Part shown: positions 1 to 8,647 of the stretch, in pieces | Layout: each line of letters starts with the position of its first letter | Position numbering within the stretch: position 1 is the stretch's first letter | Assembly (NCBI RefSeq): GCF_024055725.1 | Contig: NZ_JAMXMX010000003.1 | Location: 248,001 to 312,000 of the forward strand | Origin: Actinoallomurus spadix | GTDB taxonomy: Bacteria > Actinomycetota > Actinomycetes > Streptosporangiales > Streptosporangiaceae | Reading direction: 5' to 3' | Length of the DNA stretch: 64,000 bases | Position numbers and translations under genes: made by a program | Notes under the pieces: model-generated | Databases searched by the model: none | Seen by the model: the letters and a program-made list of their open reading frames with translations, nothing else | What the model was told of the DNA's origin: nothing

Positions 1-3000
1 GAGCCGCAGGTCACGCCCGAGAGCGGGCGCGGCAGGCTGCGTACCCTTCCCGCGCAGGTCGACCTTCCCGCCCTGGAGCGCGAGGTCCTTGCCCGGTGGC
101 GGCAGGGCAAGGTCTTCCAGCGGTCCCTGGAACAGACCGAGACCGGCCCGCAGTGGGTCTTCTACGAAGGACCGCCGACCGCGAACGGCATGCCCGGCGT
201 GCACCACGTCGAGGCACGCGTGTTCAAGGACCTGTTCCCGCGCTTCAAGACGATGAAGGGCTACAGCGTCCGCCGCAAGGCCGGCTGGGACTGCCACGGC
301 CTGCCCGTCGAGGTGGCCGTGGAGAAAGAGCTCGGCATCTCCGGCAAGCGCGACATCGAGTCGTACGGCGTCGCGGAGTTCAACGCCCGCTGCCGCGAGT
401 CCGTGCTACGCCACGTCGACGCCTTCGAGGCGATGACCGAGCGCATGGGCTACTGGGTCGACCTCGCCCAGGCGTACCGCACGATGGACCCCGAATACGT
501 CGAGGCGGTCTGGTGGTCCCTCAAGACCGTCTTCGACAAGGGCCTGCTCGTCCGCGACCACCGCATCAGCCCGTACTGCCCGCGCTGTGGCACCCCGCTG
601 TCCGACCACGAGCTGGGCCAGCCGGGCGGGTACGAAACGGTCACCGACCCGTCGGTCACGGTGCGGTTCCCGATCACCGAGGGGCCGCTCGAGGGCGCCG
701 ACCTCCTCATCTGGACCACGACCCCCTGGACGCTGGTGTCCAACACCGCCGTCGCCGTGCACCCGGACGTGACGTACGTCGTCGCCGCCCGGTCCGGCGA
801 GCCGGGCCGTGTCGTGGTCGCCGAGCCGCTGTTCGCCCGCGTCCTCGGCGAGGGCTGGCACATCCTGTCCCGCCTCCAGGGCTCCGAGCTCGTCGGCACG
901 CCGTACCGCCGCCCGTTCGACCTCGTCGAGATCCCGAACGCGCACCGGGTGCTGGGCGCCGAGTTCGTCACCACCGAGGACGGCACCGGCCTCGTGCACA
1001 TGGCCCCCGCGTTCGGCGCCGACGACTTCGCGACCTGCCGGGCGGCCGGCATGCCCATCGTCAACCCCGTCAACCCGGACGGCCGGTTCGACCTGCCGGT
1101 GCCGCTCGTCGGCGGCACGTTCTTCAAGGACGCCGACGCGCGCCTCGTCGAGGACCTGCGCGAGCGCGGCCTGCTCTTCCGCGTCGAACGGTACGAGCAC
1201 AGCTACCCGCACTGCTGGCGGTGCCACACGCCGCTGCTGTACTACGCGCTGCCCGCCTGGTACATCAAGACCACCGCGATCAAGGACCGGCTCCTCGCGG
1301 AGAACGAGCGCACCAACTGGTTCCCGGCCACGATCAAGGAGGGCCGGTACGGCGAGTGGCTGCGGAACAACGTCGACTGGTCCCTGTCGCGCAGCCGCTA
1401 CTGGGGCACCCCGCTGCCGATCTGGCTGTGCGAGGACGACCACGCGGCCTGCGTCGGCTCCCTCAAGGAACTCGGTGAGCTCGCCGGGCAGGACCTCAGC
1501 GCGCTCGACCCGCACCGCCCGTACGTCGACGACGTCACCTTCGCCTGCCCCGAGTGCGGCAAGGAGGCCCGCCGCGTCCCGGACGTCATCGACGCCTGGT
1601 ACGACTCCGGGTCCATGCCGTTCGCCCAGTGGGGCGCGCCGCACCGGCGCAAGGAGATCTTCGAGGCGTCCTACCCGGCGCAGTACATCTGCGAGGCCAT
1701 CGACCAGACCCGCGGCTGGTTCTACTCGCTGATGGCCGTCGGCGCGCTCGTCTTCGACCGCTCGTCGTACGAGAACGTCGTCTGCCTCGGCCACATCCTC
1801 GCCGAGGACGGCCGGAAGATGAGCAAGCACCTCGGCAACGTCCTCGAGCCGATCCCGCTCATGGACAAGCACGGCGCCGACGCACTGCGCTGGTACATGG
1901 CCGCCGCCGGCCAGCCGTGGGCGGCCCGCCGGGTCGGGGACGCGGCACTCGAGGAGATCGTCCGCAAGATCCTCCTCACCTACTGGAACACCGCGTCGTT
2001 CTTCGCGCTGTACGCCAACGCCGCGGGCTGGACCCCGGACACGCCGGCCCCCGCGTACGCCGACCGGCCGCTGCTCGACCGGTGGGTGCTGGCCGAACTG
2101 CACCGTACGGTCCGCGAGGTGGACACCGCGCTGGAGGGCTTCGACACGGCCGCCGCCGGGCGTCGCCTCGCGGAGTTCATCGACGACCTGTCCAACTGGT
2201 ACGTCCGCCGCTCCCGGCGCCGGTTCTGGGAGGGACCGGAGCAGGACGGCACCGGAGAGAACGCCGCGGCCTTCGCCACCCTCTACGAATGCCTGGAGAC
2301 GCTGACGCGGCTCATGGCGCCGATCGCCCCGTTCGTCACCGACTACGTGTGGGACGTCCTGCGGCGTGACGGTGACGCGGACTCGGTGCACCTGGCCTCC
2401 TGGCCGGAGGTGGACGAGACGCTCCTCGACCCGGAGCTGTCCGCCCGGATGGCGCTCGTCCGGCGCCTCGTCGAGCTCGGCCGGTCCGCGCGGGCCGCCT
2501 CGGGCGTCCGCACCCGCCAGCCGCTCGGCCGCGCGCTCGTCGGCGCCGCGGGCTGGGCGTCGCTCCCCGACGAGCTGCGCGCCCAGATCGCCGACGAGCT
2601 CAACGTCCAGGGCTTCGACACGCTCGCCTCCATCGGCGGCGAACTCGTCGAGTACCAGGTCAAGCCGAACTTCCGCGAGCTGGGCAAGCGCTTCGCCAAG
2701 CAGACGCCGAAGGTCGCGGCGGCCGTCACCTCGGCCGACCCGGCCGGGCTCGTCCACGCCCTGCGCGACTCCGGCACGGCGACCGTCGACGCCGCCGAAG
2801 TCGGGAAGGTCGACCTGACGCCCGACGACGTCATCGTCACCGAACGGCCGCGCAGCGGCTGGGCGGTGGAGAGCGCCGCCGGGGAGACCGTCGCGCTGGA
2901 CCTGACCGTCACACCGGAGCTCCGCCGCGCCGGTCTCGCCCGCGAGGTCATCCGGCTCGTCCAGGACGCCCGTAAGAACAGCGGCCTGGACATCTCCGAC

Positions 3001-3183
3001 CGGATCGACCTGTGGTGGCGGACCAGCGACGCCGAGCTCGCCGACGCGCTGCGCGGGCACGGTGACGAAGTGGCCGGCGAGGTGCTCGCGGACACCTGGC
3101 AGGACGGCGAGCCCGACGCGGACCTGCCGGCCTTCCGGGACGAGGAACTGCGCCTGACCTTCTGGCTGCGCCGCTCCGCCTGA
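1..3183 (+). CDS. ileS: Isoleucyl-tRNA synthetase, type 2, 5' end cut by window edge
   Basis: This class I enzyme charges tRNA-Ile with isoleucine in the cytosol. The reading frame is open from base 1, so only a short N-terminal piece is missing; about 1,060 residues are visible, close to the family length. Landmarks are the PTANG loop, the signature motif at 196-207, the CP1 editing domain (IWTTTPWTLVSNTAV, about residues 238-252 of the visible part), the DAWYDSGS block and KMSKH at 1816-1830. The signature reads GVHH where class I enzymes have HxGH: the first His and the Gly are exchanged. Overall layout matches the IleRS2 (eukaryote-like) type, which is known to tolerate mupirocin, and altered GXHH motifs are described for hyper-resistant IleRS2 enzymes. 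A large hairpin follows the stop by 18 bases. Identity is certain; the resistance phenotype is inference. Confidence 0.96.
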   Translation, partial: EPQVTPESGRGRLRTLPAQVDLPALEREVLARWRQGKVFQRSLEQTETGPQWVFYEGPPTANGMPGVHHVEARVFKDLFPRFKTMKGYSVRRKAGWDCHGLPVEVAVEKELGISGKRDIESYGVAEFNARCRESVLRHVDAFEAMTERMGYWVDLAQAYRTMDPEYVEAVWWSLKTVFDKGLLVRDHRISPYCPRCGTPLSDHELGQPGGYETVTDPSVTVRFPITEGPLEGADLLIWTTTPWTLVSNTAVAVHPDVTYVVAARSGEPGRVVVAEPLFARVLGEGWHILSRLQGSELVGTPYRRPFDLVEIPNAHRVLGAEFVTTEDGTGLVHMAPAFGADDFATCRAAGMPIVNPVNPDGRFDLPVPLVGGTFFKDADARLVEDLRERGLLFRVERYEHSYPHCWRCHTPLLYYALPAWYIKTTAIKDRLLAENERTNWFPATIKEGRYGEWLRNNVDWSLSRSRYWGTPLPIWLCEDDHAACVGSLKELGELAGQDLSALDPHRPYVDDVTFACPECGKEARRVPDVIDAWYDSGSMPFAQWGAPHRRKEIFEASYPAQYICEAIDQTRGWFYSLMAVGALVFDRSSYENVVCLGHILAEDGRKMSKHLGNVLEPIPLMDKHGADALRWYMAAAGQPWAARRVGDAALEEIVRKILLTYWNTASFFALYANAAGWTPDTPAPAYADRPLLDRWVLAELHRTVREVDTALEGFDTAAAGRRLAEFIDDLSNWYVRRSRRRFWEGPEQDGTGENAAAFATLYECLETLTRLMAPIAPFVTDYVWDVLRRDGDADSVHLASWPEVDETLLDPELSARMALVRRLVELGRSARAASGVRTRQPLGRALVGAAGWASLPDELRAQIADELNVQGFDTLASIGGELVEYQVKPNFRELGKRFAKQTPKVAAAVTSADPAGLVHALRDSGTATVDAAEVGKVDLTPDDVIVTERPRSGWAVESAAGETVALDLTVTPELRRAGLAREVIRLVQDARKNSGLDISDRIDLWWRTSDAELADALRGHGDEVAGEVLADTWQDGEPDADLPAFRDEELRLTFWLRRSA

Positions 3184-3201
3184 CCGGACTCCCCGGCCTC
3201 C

Positions 3202-3259
3202 CCTGCGGGACCGCCTGCCCGTCTCCGCCACTCGGCGGGACGGCCGGCGGTCCCGCAGG
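3202..3259 (+). terminator. Large hairpin terminator after ileS
   Basis: Perfect 14-bp arms (CCTGCGGGACCGCC at 3202-3215 and its complement at 3246-3259) start 18 bases after the ileS stop. The enclosed bases form a second, slightly bulged stem (CCGTC-CCGCC with GGCGG-GACGG). There is no T-run, which is usual for actinomycete terminators. Confidence 0.7.
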
Positions 3260-3462
3260 CGTCCGCGCCACCGCCCCGTACCCGAGCCGACGCGTCCGCG
3301 GCCGCTCCCGACGGAGCCGAGCCGCGCCTGACAGGACCGAACGAACCCCGAGCCAGACGGAGCAAGCCGAGTTCAGGCCGGGCCACGCTGGACTGAGTCG
3401 AGCCGGCCGGATTGGACCGAGCGTCCCACGCCCAGTCGGCTCAGCGCCGTGGCCGTGGCCGA

Positions 3463-3500
3463 GGCCGGGGTCGGGGCCGGGGTCGGGGCCGGGGCCGGGA
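3463..3500. repeat. CGGGGY hexanucleotide tract
   Basis: About six imperfect tandem copies of CGGGGT/CGGGGC lie between ileS and the DUF1707 gene. In one frame this reads as alternating Gly-Arg, which artificially extends the next gene upstream. It looks like a simple slippage repeat. Confidence 0.65.
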
Positions 3501-3603
3501 CTGGAACGAACCCGGGCAGGGACGGAGCGGACCGGGTGGTCGGGGCAGGGCCGAAGGCGGGCCACGGCTGGTCACGGCCCGGTCGGTGCGGAATGATGCT
3601 CGC

Positions 3604-4359
3604 GTGGACCTTCCCGACAAGCCCGCGGCGGTTGACCCGGAGCTGATGCGCGCTTCCGACGCCGACCGTGACCGGATCGCCGACCAGCTGCGCGAGGCGC
3701 TCGCCGAAGGCCGGCTCACGGCGGAGGAGCACGCCGAACGCCTCGACACGGTGTACCAGGCCAAGACGTACGCCGAGCTCGCACCGGTCGTCGCGGATCT
3801 CCCGGGCGCCGGTGGTACGCCCGCGGCGCCGCGGATGGCGCGCGACGACCTGCCGGCCCCCTCGGCCGGCTCGCCGAACCTGGTGGCGATCCTGAGCGGC
3901 GCCGAGCGCAAGGGCCGCTGGCTGGTCGAGCCGCACACCAACGTCGTCACCGTGCTCGGCGGTGTAGAGCTCGATCTCCGCCAGGCCGTGCTGGCTCAGC
4001 GCGAGGTCACCATCAACATCACCGCAGTCCTCGGCGGTGTCTCGATCACCATTCCGCCGGGCGTGCGCGTGCTGAACTCCGTGACCTCCGTGATGGGTGG
4101 CTGCTCGCTGCCGTCCGATGACACGGTAGGTCCGGACGCGCCGGTGATCCGGCTGACGGGGATGACGTTGCTCGGCGGGATCGACGTCAAACGGCTGAGC
4201 GCGGATTCGACCACGGATACGGCGGCGGTGGCCGGCGGCCGCGATTTTCACGCGCGGCAGCGGAGCCTGCACCGCGAATTCCGGGACAAGCAGCGCGCGG
4301 TGCACCGAGAGTTCCGTGACCAGCAGCGGGAGCTGCGCCGGCAACGGCGCGCCCGCTGA
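3604..4359 (+). CDS. DUF1707 / LiaF-like C-terminal domain protein
   Basis: A 251-residue protein. Residues about 10-65 form a DUF1707 domain (MRASDADRDRIADQL, then GRLTAEEHAERLD), a short helical module common in actinobacteria. Residues about 95-175 match the beta-helical C-terminal domain of LiaF/DUF2154 envelope-stress proteins (ERKGRW, LGGVELDL, LGGVSITIPPG). There is no membrane segment, so it is probably cytosolic or peripheral. The basic C-terminus repeats HREFRD-QR twice, an amphipathic tail. I chose GTG 3604 because DUF1707 starts right after it; an in-frame ATG at 3412 only adds low-complexity Gly-Arg sequence. AATGAT occupies -12 to -7 relative to the GTG, so the mRNA may be leaderless. 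Function is unknown; a link to cell-wall stress is inferred from the LiaF-like fold. Confidence 0.78.
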   Translation: MDLPDKPAAVDPELMRASDADRDRIADQLREALAEGRLTAEEHAERLDTVYQAKTYAELAPVVADLPGAGGTPAAPRMARDDLPAPSAGSPNLVAILSGAERKGRWLVEPHTNVVTVLGGVELDLRQAVLAQREVTINITAVLGGVSITIPPGVRVLNSVTSVMGGCSLPSDDTVGPDAPVIRLTGMTLLGGIDVKRLSADSTTDTAAVAGGRDFHARQRSLHREFRDKQRAVHREFRDQQRELRRQRRAR

Positions 4360-4457
4360 ACGGCCGCCCCAGGACTTCGCCGTCTCCAGCCGCCCCGCCC
4401 CGCGAACACTGTCGCGAACCGCGCGACGAGTCTCTGACCGGGCCGCCGCGGTGGTCA

Positions 4458-4525
4458 CTTGGCCGTCGGCGTTGACGGGTCGATGACCGGTTCGCCATCT
4501 CTGGTACGTCAACGCCGACGCCAAG
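4458..4525. repeat. Long inverted repeat between convergent genes
   Basis: A 20-base arm at 4458-4477 pairs with a 19-base arm at 4507-4525, identical except for one extra C, around a 29-base spacer that itself contains GGTC-GAT-GACC. It lies in the 376-base gap 4360-4735 between two convergent genes, where no gene is evident. A bidirectional terminator is the simplest reading; the remnant of a small mobile element is possible. Confidence 0.6.
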
Positions 4526-4735
4526 GCGGCTAAGGCCTGTCGGATGGGCGAGAAGGCGCGGAGCCCGGGCGGCACGACCATGTGGCCAGGTGCCTCAGGG
4601 GGCTTCCCGCAGCCGCGTCGTTGGCGTGGATGGGGTGGCGTCGGACGGGCGGCCGCCACCCACGGGGTCGTCGGTCCCCGCGAGAAGGGCCCGGCCGCCG
4701 GTGGCCGGGCCCCGTGACGCGCGGTACGGCGCGTG

Positions 4736-6583
4736 TCAGTCGTCGTCGGGCTGGCAGACCAGGCAGGGGGTGCAGCCGCGCTCCCGTGCCGCCTCGCGCG
4801 ACAGGCTCTCCAGGTCGTCGGCGTCGTCGGCGATGTCCTCGATCAGCGCGCAGTCGGACCGGTGGTACCGCTTGGTCCCGCTCAGGATGCGCACCGTCGG
4901 GCCGCCGGCGGCCTCGACGCCGTCGGATTCGTCCGCGGACTCGGCCGTCGCCTTCTCCACGGCGTCGGCGGCCTCCGCCCTCTCCTCGACCTTCTCGGCC
5001 TTGTCGGTCTCCTCGTCCGTGGCGGCTTCCGGCGCCTGCTCCGCGGGCTCGGCGGGCGCCAACTCCGTGTGCTGGGCGGTCTGCGCCGGGGTGGAGTCGC
5101 CCGCAGGCTCCTCGCCGGTGGCCTCCTCGCCGGTGGCCTCCTCGCCGGTGGCCTCCTCGCCGGTGGCCTCCTCGGCGACGGTGGAGTCGTCGGCGGGCTC
5201 GTCGTGCTCATCGGACGCGGCGGCATCGGACTCGGACTCGTCCGCCTCCGGCGCGGACTCGGTCATCGCGCTGTCGTCCGTCTCCGTGGGCGGCGCCTCG
5301 GCGTCCGCCGGCTCTGCGTCAGGCGTGTCCGCGTCGGCCGGCGCGACGTCCGCCGGCTCGTCGTCCACCGGCTCGTCGTCCACCGGCTCCGCGTCTCGCG
5401 TCTCGGCGTCCGTGTGCTCGGTCTCGCGGGTGTCCGTGGTCTCGCGGTCCGCGGCCTCGGGCTCTGCGGTCTCCCCCTCGGGGGTTCCGGGCCGAGGCAC
5501 CTCACGTGTCACCGCGACCACGTCCGCAGCCTCGTCGGCGCCGTCGTGAGCGTCGTCCCGGGGCTCCGACGCCTCGGACTCGTCCGTGGATCGGGCCACG
5601 CCGGGCTCGTCGTCGCGGTGGGCGGCGTCCGCCGAGCCGGTGGTGCGGGTCTCGGCCGTCGCCGAGCCGGCCGCGGTCTCTTCGGCCGTGCCCGCCGCGG
5701 TCGTGTCCTCGGGGGTGGTCTCCGCGCGGTCCAGGGGCTCGAACAGGGACCGGCTGCGCCGCCTCGAACGCTCGGCGGGCGGTTCCTCCGTGACGTCGGC
5801 GGTGGTGCGCTCCGCGTCGGACGGTGGGGTGGTCGCGGACTCCGCGTCGCGGACGTCCTCGTCCACGGACCGGGGCGCCTCGGTCTCGTCGGTGGTGGCC
5901 CGGGCGGCCGTGAGGCCGTCGCGCTCTTCGGCGGACGGCGGCTCGGAGGCGGGCAGTGCTCGGGTGACCGGGATGTCGGTCCGGGTGACGTCCACCGGCT
6001 CGGCGGGCGGGCTCTGCGGCCTGGTGTCGGCGGCCGTGGCGATGTCCGCCGACCGCTGCTCGGCGGTGTCGGTGAGGGCGGCACGCGCCGCGAGCGCGGT
6101 GTCGGGCAGGCAGGCGGTGCAGGGCGTGAAGCCCTCCTCCCGCGCCTCGACGAAGGTCAGCTCCTCCTTGTCGCGGCCCGCGAGCTGACGGCAGGTCTCA
6201 AGGTGGTAGCGCTTGCGGCCGGGGACGACGTAGACGGTGGTCTCGTCGGGGACGTCGGCCGGGGAGGCGGACGTCGCCGGAATGATCGCCGCGTCGTCTC
6301 CCGCGCCGACCCGCGCCTTGGCCTTGACCGGCCTGGCGGTCGTCGTCCGGCCGGCGGACGCCTTGGCGTTCGCCGGGGCCGTGGTGGTGCCGAAGAGCTC
6401 CTTGCGCCGGAGGAACACCCCGACGGCGAGGAAGAGAGCGGAGACGATGCTGACCCCGATCGAGACGTAGATCAGCTTCAACCCGTCAAGACCGAGAATC
6501 TCATGCCCGGTGTTGCCCGTGACAATGCCCGTCACAAGAAGAGCGATCGCCAGGACGACGAGCACGCCACTCAGGATGATCAC
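4736..6583 (-). CDS. Membrane protein with two Cys-motif domains joined by a long acidic linker
   Basis: I do not recognise a named family for this 615-residue protein. Residues about 2-22 and 36-58 are two membrane helices with a short loop between them. Residues about 116-161 and 563-615 are two copies of one small domain: a beta strand ending in KRYH, then a Cys three residues later (C131; C578), and a closing PC-x-x-C-x-P motif (C155/C158; C607/C610). The Cys/His pattern suggests metal (zinc) binding. Between them lie about 400 residues rich in Glu, Asp, Ala, Thr and Pro, with GEEAT repeats, surely disordered. GTG 6583 follows a GGGAG ribosome site. The gene follows divIVA on the same strand but a strong hairpin separates them, so it is probably a separate unit. 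Confidence 0.75.
   Translation of the reverse strand: MIILSGVLVVLAIALLVTGIVTGNTGHEILGLDGLKLIYVSIGVSIVSALFLAVGVFLRRKELFGTTTAPANAKASAGRTTTARPVKAKARVGAGDDAAIIPATSASPADVPDETTVYVVPGRKRYHLETCRQLAGRDKEELTFVEAREEGFTPCTACLPDTALAARAALTDTAEQRSADIATAADTRPQSPPAEPVDVTRTDIPVTRALPASEPPSAEERDGLTAARATTDETEAPRSVDEDVRDAESATTPPSDAERTTADVTEEPPAERSRRRSRSLFEPLDRAETTPEDTTAAGTAEETAAGSATAETRTTGSADAAHRDDEPGVARSTDESEASEPRDDAHDGADEAADVVAVTREVPRPGTPEGETAEPEAADRETTDTRETEHTDAETRDAEPVDDEPVDDEPADVAPADADTPDAEPADAEAPPTETDDSAMTESAPEADESESDAAASDEHDEPADDSTVAEEATGEEATGEEATGEEATGEEPAGDSTPAQTAQHTELAPAEPAEQAPEAATDEETDKAEKVEERAEAADAVEKATAESADESDGVEAAGGPTVRILSGTKRYHRSDCALIEDIADDADDLESLSREAARERGCTPCLVCQPDDD
5108..5172 (-). repeat. 15-bp tandem repeat encoding GEEAT
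   Basis: Four near-perfect copies of a 15-bp unit (CTCCTCGCCGGTGGC on the plus strand) lie inside the acidic linker of the membrane protein. The period is a multiple of three, so copy number can change without breaking the frame. Confidence 0.85.
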
Positions 6584-6676
6584 ACAGGTCTCCCTCTACC
6601 AACCGTCGTACCGGAGATGCGCAGCAACGCTAGCGCAACTTCGGCCGGTTCGGCCGCCTCCAACCCGCTACCACTT

Positions 6677-6717
6677 GGTTTCGGAAAAGACCGTCACCAC
6701 GACGGTCGTCCGAAACC
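6677..6717 (-). terminator. Hairpin terminator at the end of the dcw cluster
   Basis: GGTTTCGG and GACCGTC pair with GACGGTC and CCGAAACC around a 5-base loop, with an internal loop of 4 and 2 bases. It starts 12 bases past the divIVA stop on the minus strand. No T-run follows. Confidence 0.7.
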
Positions 6718-6729
6718 GGGTGCCTTAGC

Positions 6730-7671
6730 TCAGCGCCGGTCGTGCGGGTTGTCGGCGGTGTGGAAGCTCCCGGTGGCGCCGTGCTGAGCGTGCTGCGGCT
6801 CGGCCTGCGGCGGCTGCTGCGGGAAGGGGTTCGCACCGGTGTTGCCCGGGCCGACGCTCGGCTGGCCGTTGCGCTGCATCTCCGGGTGCGGCGGCGGAGG
6901 GGCGACGGCGGGCTGTGCCGGCTGGGGACCCGTGTTGCCCGGTCCACCGAACGGCCCGGCGTGGCTGCCGGCCTCCAGCTCGCGCAGCTGACCCTCGAGA
7001 TAGGCCTTGAGGCGGCTGCGGTACTCGCGCTCGAAGAGGTTCAGGTCCTCGACCATGCGCTCGAGCTCCTCGCGCTGCTGGACGAGGGAGCCCATGGCCT
7101 GGCGGTGGCGCTCCTGCGCGTCCCGCTCGAGCGACTCGGCGCGGGCGCGGGCCTCGCTGACGATCTGCTCGGACTGCCGGCGGGCCTTCCCGAGGATCTC
7201 CTCGGCCTCACGCCGGGCACGCCCCAGCGTCTCGTCGGCCTCGCGGCGGGCGTCGGCGATCGCCTGGTCGGCGGTCTGCTGCGCCAGGGCGAGCACGCGG
7301 GCGGCCGTGTCCATGTTGTCCTCGCCGGGCGTGGCCATCGGCGGGGGCGGCGGGGGCGCCTGCGGGGCGGGAGGCATGCCGAGACCGCCCATCATCGGCT
7401 CCAGCTCCGGCTTCGGCTCCGGCGGTTTGGGCGGCTCGGGCAGATGCGCGATCTCCGGCTTGGGTTCGACGATCGGAGCGGCCATCGCCGGCACCTTGCC
7501 GCGGAGGCATTCGGCCAGCTTGGCGCGCAGCTCCTCGTTCTCCTGGATGAGCCGGTCGAGCTCGGCCTCGACCTCGTCGAGGAACGCGTCGACCTCCTCT
7601 TCGTCGTAGCCCGGCCGGAGCCGGGTTGTACTGAACTGCTTGTTCCGCACATCCGCGGGTGTCAGCGGCAT
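6730..7671 (-). CDS. divIVA: DivIVA/Wag31 polar growth scaffold
   Basis: A coiled-coil protein that marks negatively curved membrane at poles and septa and recruits the apical wall-synthesis machinery in actinobacteria. The 313-residue product opens with the DivIVA membrane-binding domain (TPADVRNKQFSTTRLRPGYD, then EEEVDAFLDEVE). A Pro-rich break near residues 75-115 is followed by a long coiled coil (about 120-225), then a Pro/Gly/Gln-rich disordered tail. ATG 7671 follows AAGGAG at good spacing. It ends the dcw gene run; a candidate own promoter lies in the end of the upstream yggT gene and a hairpin follows. Confidence 0.95.
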   Translation of the reverse strand: MPLTPADVRNKQFSTTRLRPGYDEEEVDAFLDEVEAELDRLIQENEELRAKLAECLRGKVPAMAAPIVEPKPEIAHLPEPPKPPEPKPELEPMMGGLGMPPAPQAPPPPPPMATPGEDNMDTAARVLALAQQTADQAIADARREADETLGRARREAEEILGKARRQSEQIVSEARARAESLERDAQERHRQAMGSLVQQREELERMVEDLNLFEREYRSRLKAYLEGQLRELEAGSHAGPFGGPGNTGPQPAQPAVAPPPPHPEMQRNGQPSVGPGNTGANPFPQQPPQAEPQHAQHGATGSFHTADNPHDRR

Positions 7672-7710
7672 CTGGTCTCCTTGGCGCGCTTGGAGTCTGT
7701 CCCCGAACGG

Positions 7711-7738
7711 ACGGTACCCGATCAGAGCGGCTGGACAA
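7711..7738 (-). promoter_or_regulatory. Candidate divIVA promoter
   Basis: On the minus strand TTGTCC (7738-7733), a 16-base spacer and TACCGT (7716-7711) fit the actinomycete housekeeping pattern. The start would fall near 7704, giving a leader of about 33 bases before divIVA. The -35 box lies within the last codons of yggT. Confidence 0.45.
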
Positions 7739-8009
7739 TGATGATCAAGAACCAGACCACGAAGAAGAGAACCGTGAAGCTCAGGTCGAGTGCAACGTTA
7801 CCCAGCCGAACGGACGGTATGAAACGGCGTAGGAGCTTGAGAGGTGGGTCGGTGACGGTGTATGTGGCCTCCGCCAGCACCAGTACCACTCCTCTGGGCC
7901 TCCACGACCGGGCGAACGCCTGAAGCGTCTCGAAGACCATCCTGCCGATGAGGAAGAGCAGGAAGAGGTACAGCGGGATGCTCAGGTAATTTCCAAGGTT
8001 CACGAACAC
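7722..8009 (-). CDS. yggT: YggT-family membrane protein (YlmG)
   Basis: A 95-residue protein with two hydrophobic segments (about residues 10-28 and 72-93) joined by an amphipathic loop ending RRFIP. YggT/YlmG proteins sit in the membrane and sit beside sepF in Gram-positive dcw clusters; a role in division or membrane-protein assembly is suggested for the family, not proven. Its start lies 15 bases after the sepF stop. Two GTG codons (8009 and 8003) are possible starts. Confidence 0.9.
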   Translation of the reverse strand: MFVNLGNYLSIPLYLFLLFLIGRMVFETLQAFARSWRPRGVVLVLAEATYTVTDPPLKLLRRFIPSVRLGNVALDLSFTVLFFVVWFLIIIVQPL

Positions 8010-8024
8010 TCTCGCTTGTGGCTG

Positions 8025-8546
8025 TCAGCTCTGATTGAAGAACCCTCGTTCTGCCATACGGGCCTTGTCCTCGGCGGTCACCTCGACGTTGGCTGGGGAC
8101 AACAGGAACACCTTGTTCGTAACACGCTCGATGCTTCCGTGCAGGCCGAATATGAGACCAGCAGCGAAGTCGACGAGACGCTTCGCGTCGCTGTCGACCA
8201 TCTCGGTGAGGTTCATGATCACCGGGGTGCCCTCCCGGAAGTGCTCGCCGATCGTGCGGGCCTCGTTGTAGGTCCTGGGGTGAAGCGTAGTGATACGAGC
8301 GAGGTCGGACACGGCGGACTCCCCAACTGGGGGGCGCCGCTCGGGCCCGAACGGCTTCTGCTCCTCCACGGCGGGCGCCTGGACTCCGGTAGGCTGCGCG
8401 GCGGAATCGTCGGACCCGCCGCGCTCGCCCCGACGCCGCTCGACGGCCTCGTCGTCGTAGACGTCGTAGTCATCGTAATCGTCGTCGTAGCGGTCGTCCT
8501 CCACGAGGCCGAGGTAGACCGCCATCTTGCGCATCGCGCTGGCCAT
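8025..8546 (-). CDS. sepF: Cell division protein SepF
   Basis: SepF tethers FtsZ filaments to the membrane and, lacking FtsA, is the main Z-ring anchor in actinobacteria. The 173-residue product has an N-terminal amphipathic helix (residues about 1-15), a very acidic Asp/Tyr-rich linker, and the SepF fold over about 85-170 ([23 protein letters not shown], then [13 protein letters not shown]). I start it at ATG 8546, which has GGAGGGGG seven bases ahead; longer readings only translate the region upstream. It sits between yggS and yggT, the standard order. Confidence 0.95.
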   Translation of the reverse strand: MASAMRKMAVYLGLVEDDRYDDDYDDYDVYDDEAVERRRGERGGSDDSAAQPTGVQAPAVEEQKPFGPERRPPVGESAVSDLARITTLHPRTYNEARTIGEHFREGTPVIMNLTEMVDSDAKRLVDFAAGLIFGLHGSIERVTNKVFLLSPANVEVTAEDKARMAERGFFNQS

Positions 8547-8647
8547 ACGCCCCCTCCGTCGTCCGCCGACAGGAGATCCCTGCGGGAAGCTTCCGCTAGC
8601 TGATCGGTTACGTTTGAGCGCGGACGCCAAGGTCCACGCTGGGGACA

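Larger units (their letters stand above)
3184..3603. other. Intergenic region ileS to DUF1707 gene
   Basis: These 420 bases hold the ileS hairpin (3202-3259), a degenerate GAGCC/GGACCGA-rich stretch (about 3300-3420), a CGGGGY hexanucleotide tract (3463-3500) and a candidate -10 box just before the next gene. I see no supported gene. The Arg-Gly-rich reading that runs through the tract is a product of the repeat. Confidence 0.6.

Noticed and set aside
406-3231. Long minus-strand frame across ileS
   Set aside because: Antisense shadow of a clear ileS gene; GC-rich DNA keeps opposite frames open. The protein has no recognisable motif.
3412-3603. N-terminal extension of the DUF1707 protein with a long Gly-Arg run
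   Set aside because: The run comes from the CGGGGY DNA repeat; the conserved domain starts after GTG 3604.
4882-6188. Arg/Pro- and Ser-rich frames opposite the acidic linker
   Set aside because: They are shadows of the repeat-rich membrane protein and have no domain.
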